Of a DNA stretch of 64,000 bases, positions 18,662-28,118 are shown one piece after another. The stretch's first letter is position 1; the number at the start of each line of letters is the position of its first letter. Source of the DNA: Rummeliibacillus sp963792445 (GTDB lineage Bacteria; Bacillota; Bacilli; Bacillales_A; Planococcaceae); assembly GCA_963792445.1 (NCBI GenBank), contig CAWBWO010000021.1, positions 41,834 through 105,833 of the forward strand. The letters are read 5' to 3'. The notes under the pieces are model-generated. The model was not told where the DNA came from. It saw only the letters and a list, made by a program, of their open reading frames with translations, and searched no databases. The position numbers and the translations under genes are program-made.

Positions 18662-20014
18662 ATGAACAAGAATCCACAGCTCCAAAGAGGATTGGAGTCG
18701 CGACATATCACGCTAATGTCGCTCGGTGCTGCCATAGGAGTCGGGTTATTTCTAGGTTCTGCAGGCGCTATTCAGTTAGCTGGTCCTGCTATTTTAATCG
18801 CTTATGCCCTTGGTGGTATCGTAATTTTCATAATCATGCGCGCACTTGGTGAAATGGCGGTTGAGAACCCTGTCGCCGGATCCTTTAGTCGTTATGCAAA
18901 GGACTATTTAGGACCGCTTGCAGGATTTATAACCGGCTGGAATTATTGGTTTTTGTGGATTGTTACATGTATGGCTGAAATTACAGCCGTCGGAATCTAC
19001 ATGCAATTGTGGTTCCCTGGTTCCCCTAAATGGATATGGGCACTTGCGGCACTATTAATTATGACAACTGTTAATTTAATCGCTGTTCAAGCATTTGGCG
19101 AGTTTGAATTTTGGTTTGCTTTCATTAAAGTTTTCGCAATAATCGCAATGATTATCATTGGGTTAGGAATTATCCTATTTGGAATTGGCAATGGTGGTAT
19201 TGCTTTAGGTTTTAGTAATCTATGGAATCATGGTGGATTTATGCCAAATGGTTTGAAGGGCATATTGATGTCATTGCCTATTGTCATGTTTGCCTACCTA
19301 GGAATTGAAATGATCGGCATAACTGCTGGTGAAGCAAAAAATCCAAAAAAAGTCATTCCACATGCAATTGATACGGTTCTATGGAGAATTTTAATTTTTT
19401 ATATTGGTGCACTAACAGTCATCATGTCTATTTATCCATGGAATGAAATTAATTCAAATAACAGTCCATTCGTATTAACGTTTGAACAAGTCGGCTTACG
19501 TTATGCAGCTGGTATTATCAACTTTGTTGTCTTAACAGCAGCACTATCTAGCTGTAATGGTGGTATTTTCAGTACAGGACGTATGTTGTTTAATCTGGCT
19601 GAGCAAGGCCAAGCACCTGCTATCTTCAAAAAAGTTGGACATGGTGGCGTTCCAGCAACTGCCATCGTTGGATCGACTTTTGTATTATTAATCGGTGTAG
19701 TATTAAACTATTTTGTTGCAGAGAAAGTATTTGTTTGGGTAACAAGCATTTCGACATTTGGCGCAATTTGGACTTGGGTGATCATACTATTAAGCCAAAT
19801 GAAGTTTCGTAAATCATTAACAAAAACACAAGTTACAAAGCTTGCATATAAAGCGTTTTGGTATCCATACGGTTCATACTTGGCGATTATTTTCCTACTT
19901 TTAGTAGTCTTCTTAATGGGTATATTCCCAGATACACGTATCGCTCTAATCGTTGGTCCAATTTGGATATTGGCTTTAGTTGTTTTATACTTTGTTAAAT
20001 ATAAAAAAGCTTAG
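18662..20014 (+). CDS. APC-family amino acid permease
   Basis: Amino acid:proton symporter of 450 residues with about twelve membrane segments. The N-terminal RGLESRHITLMSLGAAIGVG is the amino acid transporter (AAT) signature, with the substrate-backbone-binding GAAIGVGLFLGS of TM1. YLGIEMIGITAGEAKNP in TM6 is also typical of the AAT group (relatives of CycA, ProY, AlaP, YbxG). The substrate within D/L-Ala, Ser, Gly, Pro or aromatic residues cannot be decided. AAGGAG precedes the ATG. Monocistronic, with its own terminator. Confidence 0.9.
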   Translation: MNKNPQLQRGLESRHITLMSLGAAIGVGLFLGSAGAIQLAGPAILIAYALGGIVIFIIMRALGEMAVENPVAGSFSRYAKDYLGPLAGFITGWNYWFLWIVTCMAEITAVGIYMQLWFPGSPKWIWALAALLIMTTVNLIAVQAFGEFEFWFAFIKVFAIIAMIIIGLGIILFGIGNGGIALGFSNLWNHGGFMPNGLKGILMSLPIVMFAYLGIEMIGITAGEAKNPKKVIPHAIDTVLWRILIFYIGALTVIMSIYPWNEINSNNSPFVLTFEQVGLRYAAGIINFVVLTAALSSCNGGIFSTGRMLFNLAEQGQAPAIFKKVGHGGVPATAIVGSTFVLLIGVVLNYFVAEKVFVWVTSISTFGAIWTWVIILLSQMKFRKSLTKTQVTKLAYKAFWYPYGSYLAIIFLLLVVFLMGIFPDTRIALIVGPIWILALVVLYFVKYKKA

Positions 20015-20021
20015 CGAGTAA

Positions 20022-20063
20022 AATGCCTATCTATCTTTTAAATGGTAGATAGGCATTTTTTTA
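20022..20063 (+). terminator. Terminator of the amino acid permease gene
   Basis: The arms AATGCCTATCTA and TAGATAGGCATT are followed by a run of seven T, eight bases after the stop. Confidence 0.9.
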
Positions 20064-20129
20064 ATTGTTTAAAGGTAAGGACGATCATGATTGGCGGGTG
20101 TTTACAACAAATATTCTCCCCTTCAATCA

Positions 20130-20165
20130 AAAGAAAGGAGCAAGGAATAAACACTCCCTTGCTCA
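20130..20165 (-). terminator. Terminator of the acyl-CoA ligase gene
   Basis: Minus-strand arms GAGCAAGG and CCTTGCTC are followed by CTTTCTTTTG, about 20 bases after the stop. The tail is interrupted, so it may be weak. Confidence 0.55.
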
Positions 20166-20186
20166 CTCTATTATCCTTAAAACTAC

Positions 20187-21743
20187 TTAACTTTTTGAAA
20201 GGGCCTTATCTTTCAAATTGCGACGCAAAATTTTGCCTGTTGCGTTCTTCGGAAGTTCGTCTAGCAAAACAATTTCTTTTGGACATTTATAAGAAACTAA
20301 ACGACTTTTACAGAAAACATGCAAATCTGCTACCGTAATGGATTTATCCTTTAACACAACATAGGCAAGGACTTCTTCCCCTAAGTTCGGATCTGGAATG
20401 CCTACCACTGCAACTTCTAGTACACCTGGATGAGAGTAAAAAACTTCTTCAACTTCTCTTGGATATACATTATAGCCACCAACGATAATCATATCTTTTT
20501 TACGATCTACGATATAGAAATAACCCTCTTCATCCATTCGTGCTAAATCTCCTGTATATAACCAACCATCACGAATTGCTGCAGATGTTTCTTCAGGCAT
20601 TTTATAGTACCCTTTCATGACGTTTGGACCTTTTACTACAAGTTCTCCAACTTCACCAATTGGAACTTCTTCACCTAATCCGTTCACTACTTTGTTTTCT
20701 ACATTTATAATATTAGTCCCAATCGATCCCACTTTTCTCTCACGATCTAACGGATTGAAACATGTTACTGGTGAAGCTTCTGATAATCCATACCCTTCTG
20801 ATACGCGTAAATTAAATTTCTCTTCAAATTGATGGAGAACCGCCACAGGCATTGCTGCTCCCCCTGAAATAGCAAAACGTAATGATTGTAAATCATCTGG
20901 ATCACCATCAGGGTATTGATTCAAGAAATTGAACATAGTCGGAACCCCTGCAAAAACAGTCGGCCTGAGTTCTCTTCCAACTTTGAAAATCTCTTTTGGA
21001 CTAAATTTTGGCATGATTATTAATTGAGCTGATTTTAATAATGGTGCATTCACCACGACTGTTAATGCAAATACGTGAAATACTGGTAATGTCGTAATAA
21101 CCCGATCATCCTCATGAAACTGCAGATAATTCGAAACATCACGTGCATTTGAATATAGATTTTTGTGCGTTAGCATAGCACCTTTTGGATGGCCTGTCGT
21201 ACCAGATGTGTACAATATTACAGCGATATCATCATCGTCTATTTCACCTGGTTGTATCAAGGGGCGCGATTGTGAAATTAATTGTGAAAAAGAATGCATC
21301 TTTTCTTTTACTTGTTGTGGTAACGTTTTCATTTTTTCGTGAACATCCGTATTTGTTTCGCAAATAATGTAAGCATGTACATCTGGAAATAATTGAACAC
21401 CCTTTTCAATCAAAGGTAATAATGCATCTAATGCAATCACTGCTTTCACGTCACCATTTCGAAGAATATATGTAATCTCATCTGGTGTATAAAGTGGATT
21501 CACAGGAATAGCTGTTGCACCAATTCGCATTGTTGCATATAAAGAAATAACAAAATGAGGTGTATTACCCAAAAGAAAAGCTACATGATCCCCTTTTTCT
21601 ACCCCTAATTCTTTTAAAGCTGTTGCGAATTTGGAGACTGCCTCTTCAAATTCTTTGTAAGTCGTATCTTTTCCCCCAAAATGATACGCTACTTTTTCTG
21701 CTTTTTCTTTAGATGTCTTATAAACCTCTGATACTAAATTCAT
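20187..21743 (-). CDS. lcfB: Long-chain fatty-acid--CoA ligase (LcfB/YhfL-like)
   Basis: ANL-superfamily enzyme of 518 residues that activates fatty acids to acyl-CoA through an acyl-adenylate. The P-loop-like motif is ILYTSGTTGHPKGAMLTH (about residue 178-195). Others are SEGYGLSEASPVT, the hinge region WLYTGDLARMDEEGYFYIVDR, and the C-terminal catalytic lysine in LPKNATGKILRR. Length and N terminus fit the short bacterial LcfB group better than the longer LcfA. Monocistronic. The chain-length preference is not visible. Confidence 0.87.
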   Translation of the reverse strand: MNLVSEVYKTSKEKAEKVAYHFGGKDTTYKEFEEAVSKFATALKELGVEKGDHVAFLLGNTPHFVISLYATMRIGATAIPVNPLYTPDEITYILRNGDVKAVIALDALLPLIEKGVQLFPDVHAYIICETNTDVHEKMKTLPQQVKEKMHSFSQLISQSRPLIQPGEIDDDDIAVILYTSGTTGHPKGAMLTHKNLYSNARDVSNYLQFHEDDRVITTLPVFHVFALTVVVNAPLLKSAQLIIMPKFSPKEIFKVGRELRPTVFAGVPTMFNFLNQYPDGDPDDLQSLRFAISGGAAMPVAVLHQFEEKFNLRVSEGYGLSEASPVTCFNPLDRERKVGSIGTNIINVENKVVNGLGEEVPIGEVGELVVKGPNVMKGYYKMPEETSAAIRDGWLYTGDLARMDEEGYFYIVDRKKDMIIVGGYNVYPREVEEVFYSHPGVLEVAVVGIPDPNLGEEVLAYVVLKDKSITVADLHVFCKSRLVSYKCPKEIVLLDELPKNATGKILRRNLKDKALSKS

Positions 21744-21821
21744 ATTCTTTCACCCCTTTGTAAGAATAAAATGAATAGTGATTCATTTTCCATCCAAATC
21801 TATTATATAGAAATCAATAAA

Positions 21822-21858
21822 AGAAAACAACAGATAGCATTTTTTGCTATCTGTTGTC
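21822..21858 (-). terminator. Terminator of the Bce-type operon
   Basis: Minus-strand arms ACAACAGATAGCA and TGCTATCTGTTGT are followed by TTTCTTTTATTG, directly after the permease stop. Confidence 0.85.
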
Positions 21859-21859
21859 T

Positions 21860-23803
21860 CTAATTTGCTCGAATATGAGATAAATATCGCCAACGTATAA
21901 GGTAGAAATAAGCTAGTTGTATGCAGGTAATCCCCGCTAGCACAAGAAGGATTTCTCTTACTATTGATAAATCCGCAATTCCCTTCCAAAATACTTGAAG
22001 TGCCAAAAAGGCAAATGTACAATGAAACATCGCTAATCCCCATGGTAAGAAAAACTGAGGTACTAACTGACTATTAACAATCTTCCTTAACTCTTTATCT
22101 GTAATGCCCATCCTGCGTAATGCATCATATTGTTTTTTGTCCTCTTCAAGACCTGTATAAAGTTTAAAGTAAATAAAACTACCTGATGCAAGGAAGAATA
22201 CCGTAGCTGCTAGTAATCCGATAAATAATAACAATGCAAAAGTAGAGCGTATAAAGGAATAATCTAATCCCGGATTTTCAAAGTAAAATGGTAAATCACT
22301 TTCATGATTTGTCATAAATGCTTCAGTCATTATAGAGTCTAAATTTATTCCTATATCCTTTGTCTCTGTCCATTGCGGTACATAGAAAACAAATATATGA
22401 TTCGTAGATTGCTTTGCACCTGCACCAACCATTGGATCCTTAATTAAACGAAAATCCTGATCACTTACGACAATCACATTAGTCCCAAGTTCAGTAGGAG
22501 AAAATAGCACCTTAGGATACACTTTATTAATATAAAGAGGCACGCTATTTTCTTGTAAAACTGTTTCTACTTTTTTATTATTTAGTTCGTCAATAGATTC
22601 CTCAGAATACGGTAAAAACATCGCTTGTCCTGGTTTTAAATTAACAACTGGATAGCCAAAAACTAGTGCTAGTTTGTTAATATCTGATTGCGTAATAATC
22701 TTCACCGTTTTTTGCGTATTCGATGAGGTTTGACGCTTAATATCAAATTTATTGAGATGATAACTAAGCCCCTTCTCTTCCAATTCATCAATCAAACCAG
22801 TAATATGTTCTTTTTCATATGGATTGTCTAATTTACTTGAATACACTAACCCTAGTGGATTTAGTTGATGATATTGGTGTGTAAATGTTGACATCGAGCT
22901 TAGTGTACCAATGGCTAAAAAGGCTAAAGTGGATACCATACAAGTTATAAAGAACATTCTTGAATTTTCTCTCACAATTGTCGATATTCCTGCAATAGAA
23001 ATAATTCGATATTTATGCCAATTCCATTTTTTATATTTTCGTAATCTAGATAAGAAAAACGGAATAGAGTCTGTGAAAAAGAGATAGGTCCCGATCATTG
23101 CAAATGGAGGAGTTAACGCTGTAAACAGAACAACATTTTCCTTTTGAATGTTAGCAGCCATGATATAGGCAACAACTAAACAAATTAACCCTAGAATTCC
23201 TTTCCAGATTGAATACTTTTCAAATTGCTCGTTACGCCAATATCCACGCAACAGGCGAACTAAGTTCACATCTTTGATAAACATCACACTGAACCAAGAT
23301 ATGATGACAAAAAGGCTAGTAAATGTTCCAATCGTTAACGCAAACGGCTTCCATGAAAAGTACAATGGAAGGCTATCGATTTGCAAAATGCCTCTTACAA
23401 TCATAAAGAAAAACTTTGCAAAGGCAAATCCAAAAACAATGCCCACAACAATTGAAGTTAACCCGATGATCATGGTTTCGATCAATATCAATTTATTTAG
23501 TTGTCTTTTTTCTATACCTAGATGTAGTAAAATACCAAATTCCTTCGAGCGAGCCTCTAAAAAAGCACGCATTGAATAAAATAAGAAAAACAAAGTAAAT
23601 AGAACTAAAATTACCTCTGCAATAAACATCCCTTGAAAGGCAATTTCTCGTAAAAATTCATCTTCCACTTTAGGATGAAACATCAACATCGAGTAGATGA
23701 AAAACACCATAACAGATGATACACTTGCTAAGAAGAATGCTGCATAGATTCGTTGATTTCTAATAACATTACGGAAGGCGAACTGTCGAAAAGTCACCGA
23801 CAT
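21860..23803 (-). CDS. BceB-type ABC transporter permease (antimicrobial peptide resistance)
   Basis: FtsX-family permease of 647 residues with the Bce layout: four N-terminal membrane segments, further pairs, a large extracellular domain (about residues 310-520), and the last segments at the C terminus. The N terminus FRQFAFRNVIRNQRIYAAFF is typical. Such permeases, with a BceA ATPase, free lipid II-cycle intermediates from peptide antibiotics and signal flux to the BceS-type kinase encoded in the same operon. Its 5' end overlaps the ATPase gene by 35 bases. The antibiotic recognised cannot be deduced. Confidence 0.9.
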   Translation of the reverse strand: MSVTFRQFAFRNVIRNQRIYAAFFLASVSSVMVFFIYSMLMFHPKVEDEFLREIAFQGMFIAEVILVLFTLFFLFYSMRAFLEARSKEFGILLHLGIEKRQLNKLILIETMIIGLTSIVVGIVFGFAFAKFFFMIVRGILQIDSLPLYFSWKPFALTIGTFTSLFVIISWFSVMFIKDVNLVRLLRGYWRNEQFEKYSIWKGILGLICLVVAYIMAANIQKENVVLFTALTPPFAMIGTYLFFTDSIPFFLSRLRKYKKWNWHKYRIISIAGISTIVRENSRMFFITCMVSTLAFLAIGTLSSMSTFTHQYHQLNPLGLVYSSKLDNPYEKEHITGLIDELEEKGLSYHLNKFDIKRQTSSNTQKTVKIITQSDINKLALVFGYPVVNLKPGQAMFLPYSEESIDELNNKKVETVLQENSVPLYINKVYPKVLFSPTELGTNVIVVSDQDFRLIKDPMVGAGAKQSTNHIFVFYVPQWTETKDIGINLDSIMTEAFMTNHESDLPFYFENPGLDYSFIRSTFALLLFIGLLAATVFFLASGSFIYFKLYTGLEEDKKQYDALRRMGITDKELRKIVNSQLVPQFFLPWGLAMFHCTFAFLALQVFWKGIADLSIVREILLVLAGITCIQLAYFYLIRWRYLSHIRAN

Positions 23804-24542
23804 GACCTCCCAATAAACTCAACACGTTTAAAATGGCTTGGAAAAAAGTTTGACGATGATTATCTTTATAAATTTCATTAAAGTATTCTCCGTCTTTTAT
23901 AAACAGTACTCGGTCACAGTAACTTGCAGCAATTGGATCGTGTGTAACCATAATAATGGTTGTATTGTCTCTTTTATTTATTCGACCGAGTAGTTCTAGT
24001 ACATCTTTTGATGATTTCGAATCTAAATTTCCTGTTGGTTCATCTGCTAAAAGTAATAACGGCTTATGAATAATCGCTCGCCCTATTGCTGTTTTTTGAG
24101 CTTGTCCTCCAGAAATCTCATTTGGCCGTTTATTTAGAATATTTTCGATTCCAAGTTGCTCTGTAACATCTTTTAATCTTGTTTCCATCGTTTTGAGATC
24201 TTGATTATCTAGTGTTAATGGTAAGACTATATTTTCTTCTACGGTTAGCATTTGGAGTAAATTGAAATCTTGAAAGACAAATCCCAGTTGCCGTCTTCTA
24301 AAATATGCTAAGTCGTTTTTCTTTAAGTTATGTGGTTTTATATCATTCACGATAATCTCACCTGATGTAGGTGTATCAATGGTGGAGATCATATTCAGAA
24401 GGGTCGTTTTACCACTTCCTGATGGCCCCATTACTGCTAAAAATTCACCTTTTTCGACTTCGAAACTTAGTTGATTGACCGCACGATGCGTAACTTTTCC
24501 TTCATATACCTTTGTTACGTCTTGAATTTTCAAAATCGACAT
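23769..24542 (-). CDS. BceA-type ABC transporter ATP-binding protein
   Basis: 257 residues. Walker A GPSGSGKTT at 39-47, Q-loop VFQDFNLLQ, signature ISGGQAQKTAIGRA, Walker B LLLLADEPTGNLDS, and the switch His in MVTHDP. The C-terminal extension after residue 225 (LNVLSLLGGHVGDFSTVR) is characteristic of Bce-type ATPases and absent from LolD-like relatives. It pairs with the overlapping permease gene and lies 20 bases after the sensor kinase gene. Confidence 0.93.
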   Translation of the reverse strand: MSILKIQDVTKVYEGKVTHRAVNQLSFEVEKGEFLAVMGPSGSGKTTLLNMISTIDTPTSGEIIVNDIKPHNLKKNDLAYFRRRQLGFVFQDFNLLQMLTVEENIVLPLTLDNQDLKTMETRLKDVTEQLGIENILNKRPNEISGGQAQKTAIGRAIIHKPLLLLADEPTGNLDSKSSKDVLELLGRINKRDNTTIIMVTHDPIAASYCDRVLFIKDGEYFNEIYKDNHRQTFFQAILNVLSLLGGHVGDFSTVRLP

Positions 24543-24562
24543 ATCTGATTACCTCAATTCAA

Positions 24563-25552
24563 TTAAGATGCTTGAAAGTACACTTTAATCGTTGTACCTC
24601 TACCTACTTCAGAGTCAATTTCCAATTGATGTCCAAGCTTATCACATACTTCTTTTGCTAAGAATAAGCCCATCCCTGTCGATTCACCAGTTTTACGTCC
24701 ATTTTCCCCAGTAAAGAAGGCTTTTGTCACTCGTTTTATATCAGATTGTGGAATTCCTATACCCTCATCCCTAATCGTTAATACAATTTGCGTATCCTTT
24801 ATTGCCGCAGATAAATATATTTTCTTGTTATCTTCAAAAGTATATTTCACAGCATTTGTGATAAATTGTCCGATAATGAACTTCATCCATTTTGGATCAG
24901 TAGGAACGATACAATCCTCTGCAATATCAATGTTAGGGTACACATGATTGACGATAAATAATCGTTTATTTTCGTTAACGATTGAGCTTACTAAAGGACG
25001 TAATGCAACCTGTTCAATTTTCATATCCTCTTCAAAAGTATCTAGACGCGCATTCATCAAAACGGTTTCAAGACCATGCTTTAAACGATCTACTTCTTCT
25101 TTGACACTTTCCTTATCTAGTGCACCTTCTTCTTGTAAAAGTAATTCTAAAACACTAATTGGTGTTTTCATTTGATGAACCCATTGATTCATAAATTGAA
25201 GATGGCGGTTTTGCTTAGCGTACAATTCCTGTGCCTCTAATTGGTAGATCTTATAAAGTTCATGGATATATTTTTCTGTTTCGAAATGTTCAATCGATTT
25301 TGCATTTTTTTGTAAAGCATCTTCCATTGAATGTGGAAGCAAAAGGATTTTTTTATAGAATGACCTTCGCATAATATATCGTGTACACAAGAAAGTTGCT
25401 GTTAAGATGAGTGAGATAATAATCGAATAAATCGCTGTATCTATATTACGGAAACCATCTAGCCAATATAACAGAAGGATAAAGAGCACAAGCAATAGAT
25501 CAAAGAAGATATAACTTATATGCTCTTTTATAAAAAGTTTAATTGAATCCAT
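24563..25552 (-). CDS. BceS-type intramembrane-sensing histidine kinase
   Basis: 329 residues. Two closely spaced N-terminal membrane segments (about 12-30 and 38-58) with almost no extracellular loop, the hallmark of kinases that take their signal from a partner Bce transporter. The phospho-acceptor His126 is in NQWVHQMKTPISVLELLLQ. The HATPase N and G boxes are FITNAVKYTF, IRDEGIGIPQSDI and STGMGLFLAKEVCDKLG. It overlaps no neighbour but sits three bases after the response regulator stop. Confidence 0.93.
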   Translation of the reverse strand: MDSIKLFIKEHISYIFFDLLLVLFILLLYWLDGFRNIDTAIYSIIISLILTATFLCTRYIMRRSFYKKILLLPHSMEDALQKNAKSIEHFETEKYIHELYKIYQLEAQELYAKQNRHLQFMNQWVHQMKTPISVLELLLQEEGALDKESVKEEVDRLKHGLETVLMNARLDTFEEDMKIEQVALRPLVSSIVNENKRLFIVNHVYPNIDIAEDCIVPTDPKWMKFIIGQFITNAVKYTFEDNKKIYLSAAIKDTQIVLTIRDEGIGIPQSDIKRVTKAFFTGENGRKTGESTGMGLFLAKEVCDKLGHQLEIDSEVGRGTTIKVYFQAS

Positions 25553-25555
25553 CTG

Positions 25556-26260
25556 TTATTGCTCCTCTTCACATAAGACAAAGCGATATCCCGCACCCCG
25601 TACTGTTTCAATTGATGATTGTACATGATAATCTGAAAGTTTTTTGCGCACACGTGTCATATTCACATTTAATGTATTTTCGTCGACAAACGCTTGGTCA
25701 TCCCATAGTTCCTCCAATAGTTTTTCTCTCGATACTACTTTTGGCGCTTGCCCCATTAGTAATTCTAATATGACGCATTCTTTTTTTTGAAGTGGTATTA
25801 CTTCATTCTTAATATGTAACTCCATACGTTCTAAAAAAAGCTCTAGTAACCCAAGCTTTACAGTTCGTTCTTCTTGCTTTGTTGCATATTCTCCGTAGGA
25901 TCTGCGTAAATGGCTTTTGATTTTGGCCAAGACGATTTCATAGTTAAATGGTTTTGTGATGAAATCATCGCCGCCATTTTCTAAAGCGAAAACTTGGTCC
26001 ATTTCTCCAGATCTTGCTGAGATGAATATTATTGGGATTGTTGTTAGTTGTCGAAGTTGGCGACACCAATAATAGCCATCAAACGAAGGTAAGTTGATAT
26101 CGAGCAAAACAAGATGAGGATTGAATGCTTTAAAGTCATCAAGGATATTATCAAAGGATTCAACTGTTTGTACATCATAGTGATATTTTCGTAATGTATC
26201 GGCTAGTAATGATGCAATTTTCAAATCATCTTCTACGATTAATATTCGATGTGTTGTCAT
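25556..26260 (-). CDS. BceR-type response regulator (OmpR family)
   Basis: 234 residues. Receiver domain with acidic pocket VEDD and phospho-acceptor Asp54 in HLVLLDINLPSFDGYYWC, Thr/Lys switch ISAR..FITKPFNYE. The C-terminal winged helix ends with VRGAGYRFVL. It is the first gene of the operon regulator-kinase-ATPase-permease. It probably activates the transporter genes and itself when a cell-wall-active peptide is present. Confidence 0.93.
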   Translation of the reverse strand: MTTHRILIVEDDLKIASLLADTLRKYHYDVQTVESFDNILDDFKAFNPHLVLLDINLPSFDGYYWCRQLRQLTTIPIIFISARSGEMDQVFALENGGDDFITKPFNYEIVLAKIKSHLRRSYGEYATKQEERTVKLGLLELFLERMELHIKNEVIPLQKKECVILELLMGQAPKVVSREKLLEELWDDQAFVDENTLNVNMTRVRKKLSDYHVQSSIETVRGAGYRFVLCEEEQ

Positions 26261-26335
26261 TTTGTCTCTCCTTCATCTTAAAAATTTACTGATTTTTAAT
26301 TTCAAATTTGCTATCTTACTAATCGATAATTATTT

Positions 26336-26377
26336 GAAGTGGAGATTAGCGCTTACCTGAACTGAGAGGTGAGTCTC
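26336..26377 (+). repeat. Left half of a degenerate palindromic repeat
   Basis: GAAGTGGAGATTAGC followed by GAGAGGTGAGTCTC resembles the left arm and inner stem of the repeat family. The matching right half lies at 26641-26665, and a complete copy sits between them. Confidence 0.55.
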
Positions 26378-26384
26378 TTAGAAG

Positions 26385-26584
26385 GCATTGAAAAACTAAT
26401 TTAATACTTATTTGTTTTAGATGAAGTGGAATCGGCTACGCTTTCCTGCGGGCGAGCGGTGAGTCTCCTCGTCACTACGTTCCTGCGTGGTCTCACCTGT
26501 CTCGCTTTTCCTACGGAGTCTTCGCACGATTCCACTTCAATATTATTAGGGTACTAATCTCCAGCAAAATTGCCAGTCAAAATA
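26385..26584 (+). repeat. Palindromic intergenic repeat, copy 2 (full length)
   Basis: Core at 26423-26538, bounded by GAAGTGGAATCGGC and ACGATTCCACTTC, with GCGAGCGGTGAGTCTCCTCG and the pairing CTCACCTGTCTCGC inside. The flanks AAAACTAATTTAATAC and GGTACTAATCTCC..GCCAGTCAAAAT match copy 4. It occupies most of the 480-base gap between the lplJ 3' end and the BceR start; no gene was found there. Confidence 0.85.
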
Positions 26585-26640
26585 CTATTTGGAATATTCA
26601 ACCACTCTTATTTTTTAAGTTGATATCCCACTAATCTCAA

Positions 26641-26665
26641 GGAGTCTTCACTATTCCACTTTCAA
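26641..26665 (+). repeat. Right half of a degenerate palindromic repeat
   Basis: GGAGTCTTCACTATTCCACTT corresponds to the right end of the repeat (GGAGTCTTCGCTAATTCCACTTC in copy 4, compare in parts). It may be the partner of the left half at 26336-26377. Confidence 0.5.
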
Positions 26666-26737
26666 ACAAGTTTAAATACAAACTTACATTTGTCTGTTCA
26701 AAAACAGACTCACATTGTCATATAACAGTACGCTGTA

Positions 26738-27730
26738 TTAATACATTAGTTTTATAAAGTCTTCTTTTGATACGCCGCCGAAGTATGTTGGGATATCGAT
26801 TTCGTTTAGGGCACTTAAGATTGTTTGTGGTTCGTATTTTTTGCCTTTTAGTACATTTTCGATATCTTCCATTTCTCCTACGCCAAAGAAGTCGCCGAAG
26901 ATGTGTACTTCTTCCATGATTCCTTTGTTTACTTCTAGGCGGATGTCGATAAATCCTGATGGGAATTTTTTTGTGCGTTGAATATTGAATTTTGGTGATT
27001 GGCCATAGTTCCAATCCCATTGTTGATATCGTTCTTCAGATAGTTTGTAGATGTTATCCCAGTCTTCATCTGTTAGTTCGTAGTATTTAATGTTTTCTTC
27101 TCCACCGAAAATCGATTTTAATATTTCCATTCTGAATTCTTCAACAGTGATTGGGTTTTCCATAAAATCTACAATGTTGGCAACACGAGAACGAACAGAT
27201 TTAATACCTTTAGATTCGATTTTTTCTTTTTTAACTTTTAGTGCAGCAACAACAGCATCGATATTTGAATTGAACATCAATGTACCATGGCTAAATAGAC
27301 GGCCTTTTGTAGAGAACATGGCATTTCCTGAAATTTTACGTCCTTCTGCAAGGATATCATTACGACCAGAAAGTTCAGAATTAATGCCTAGTTTCTTCAT
27401 GGCATCTACAACAGGTTGTGTGAACTTTTTAAAGTTTTGGAAGGATTCGCCGTCATCTTTTGTGATGAAGCTGTAGTTTAAGTTGCCTAGATCATGATAA
27501 ACTGCACCGCCACCAGAAAGACGTCGAACTACGATAACGCCATTTTCTTCAACATAGTCTGTGTTAATTTCTTCAATTGTATTTTGATTTCTTCCAATAA
27601 TGATTGAAGGTTGATTGATATAGAACAGTAAAAAAGATTCTTCTTCAACATTTAATGTTTTTAGTGCATATTCCTCTATTGCTAAATTAATACGTGGGTC
27701 ATTAATTCCTTTATTATCTATGAAATACAT
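26738..27730 (-). CDS. lplJ: Lipoate--protein ligase LplJ
   Basis: Activates lipoate with ATP and attaches it to E2/H-protein domains; the scavenging route for lipoate. About 330 residues. N-terminal ligase domain with RRLSGGGAVYHDLGNLN, the lipoyl-AMP-binding lysine region AEGRKISGNAMF and SHGTLMF; then a C-terminal accessory domain from about residue 240. ATG 27730 (MYFIDNKGINDPRINLA) follows AAGGAG at eight bases. An in-frame GTG three codons earlier overlaps that site and is rejected. Divergent from the small YhfH-type gene, as in B. subtilis. Confidence 0.95.
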   Translation of the reverse strand: MYFIDNKGINDPRINLAIEEYALKTLNVEEESFLLFYINQPSIIIGRNQNTIEEINTDYVEENGVIVVRRLSGGGAVYHDLGNLNYSFITKDDGESFQNFKKFTQPVVDAMKKLGINSELSGRNDILAEGRKISGNAMFSTKGRLFSHGTLMFNSNIDAVVAALKVKKEKIESKGIKSVRSRVANIVDFMENPITVEEFRMEILKSIFGGEENIKYYELTDEDWDNIYKLSEERYQQWDWNYGQSPKFNIQRTKKFPSGFIDIRLEVNKGIMEEVHIFGDFFGVGEMEDIENVLKGKKYEPQTILSALNEIDIPTYFGGVSKEDFIKLMY

Positions 27731-27783
27731 CGATTTCACTCCTTAAATATTGTCACAAACTATTTTAACTTAAAATTGAATTT

Positions 27784-27812
27784 TTGTATTGACTAAGTCA
27801 TCGTGTTATAAT
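27784..27812 (+). promoter_or_regulatory. Predicted promoter of the YhfH-type gene
   Basis: TTGTAT (27784-27789), 17 bases, then TATAAT (27807-27812) with an extended TG one base upstream of it. The start codon lies 57 bases downstream. Confidence 0.5.
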
Positions 27813-27868
27813 ACAATACATAATATAGAAACAGTAATATAACAGAAATACTAAGGAGGAGATTTTCA

Positions 27869-27994
27869 ATGTTAGAAAATGTTGTTGAATTTTTCAAAAA
27901 CTTACCCGATAAACACTGTGTAGAATGTGGCGAAAAAATCGAAGAACAAAGCGAGTGCTATACAAACACTTGTGAACATTGCAATAATCTTTAA
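27869..27994 (+). CDS. YhfH-type small Cys-rich protein
   Basis: A 41-residue protein with an AAGGAGGAG ribosome site. It begins MLENVVEFFKNLPDK and has two cysteine pairs, CVEC and CEHC, plus one more Cys between, suggesting a zinc ribbon. The size, the FFKNLPxKxCxECG start and the position next to lplJ match the YhfH family of B. subtilis. Its function is unknown. Confidence 0.8.
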   Translation: MLENVVEFFKNLPDKHCVECGEKIEEQSECYTNTCEHCNNL

Positions 27995-28118
27995 TCTATC
28001 AGTCTTAAAGTATTTTGATATTACAAGTTTTAAATTTTCTCATTGCTTTTAAATAACTCACCCCCCTCATCTCTGTCTGAACCGCAGATGATGAACTTAT
28101 AAGTAAACCGCTTACGAC

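Noticed and set aside
26689..26708. Hairpin GTCTGTT..AACAGAC downstream of lplJ
   Set aside because: No T-tract follows on either strand, so it is not supported as a terminator.
26718..27020. Minus-strand open frame of 100 codons with many Arg/Lys
   Set aside because: It lies in another frame of lplJ, without a start site, and shows no protein-like pattern.
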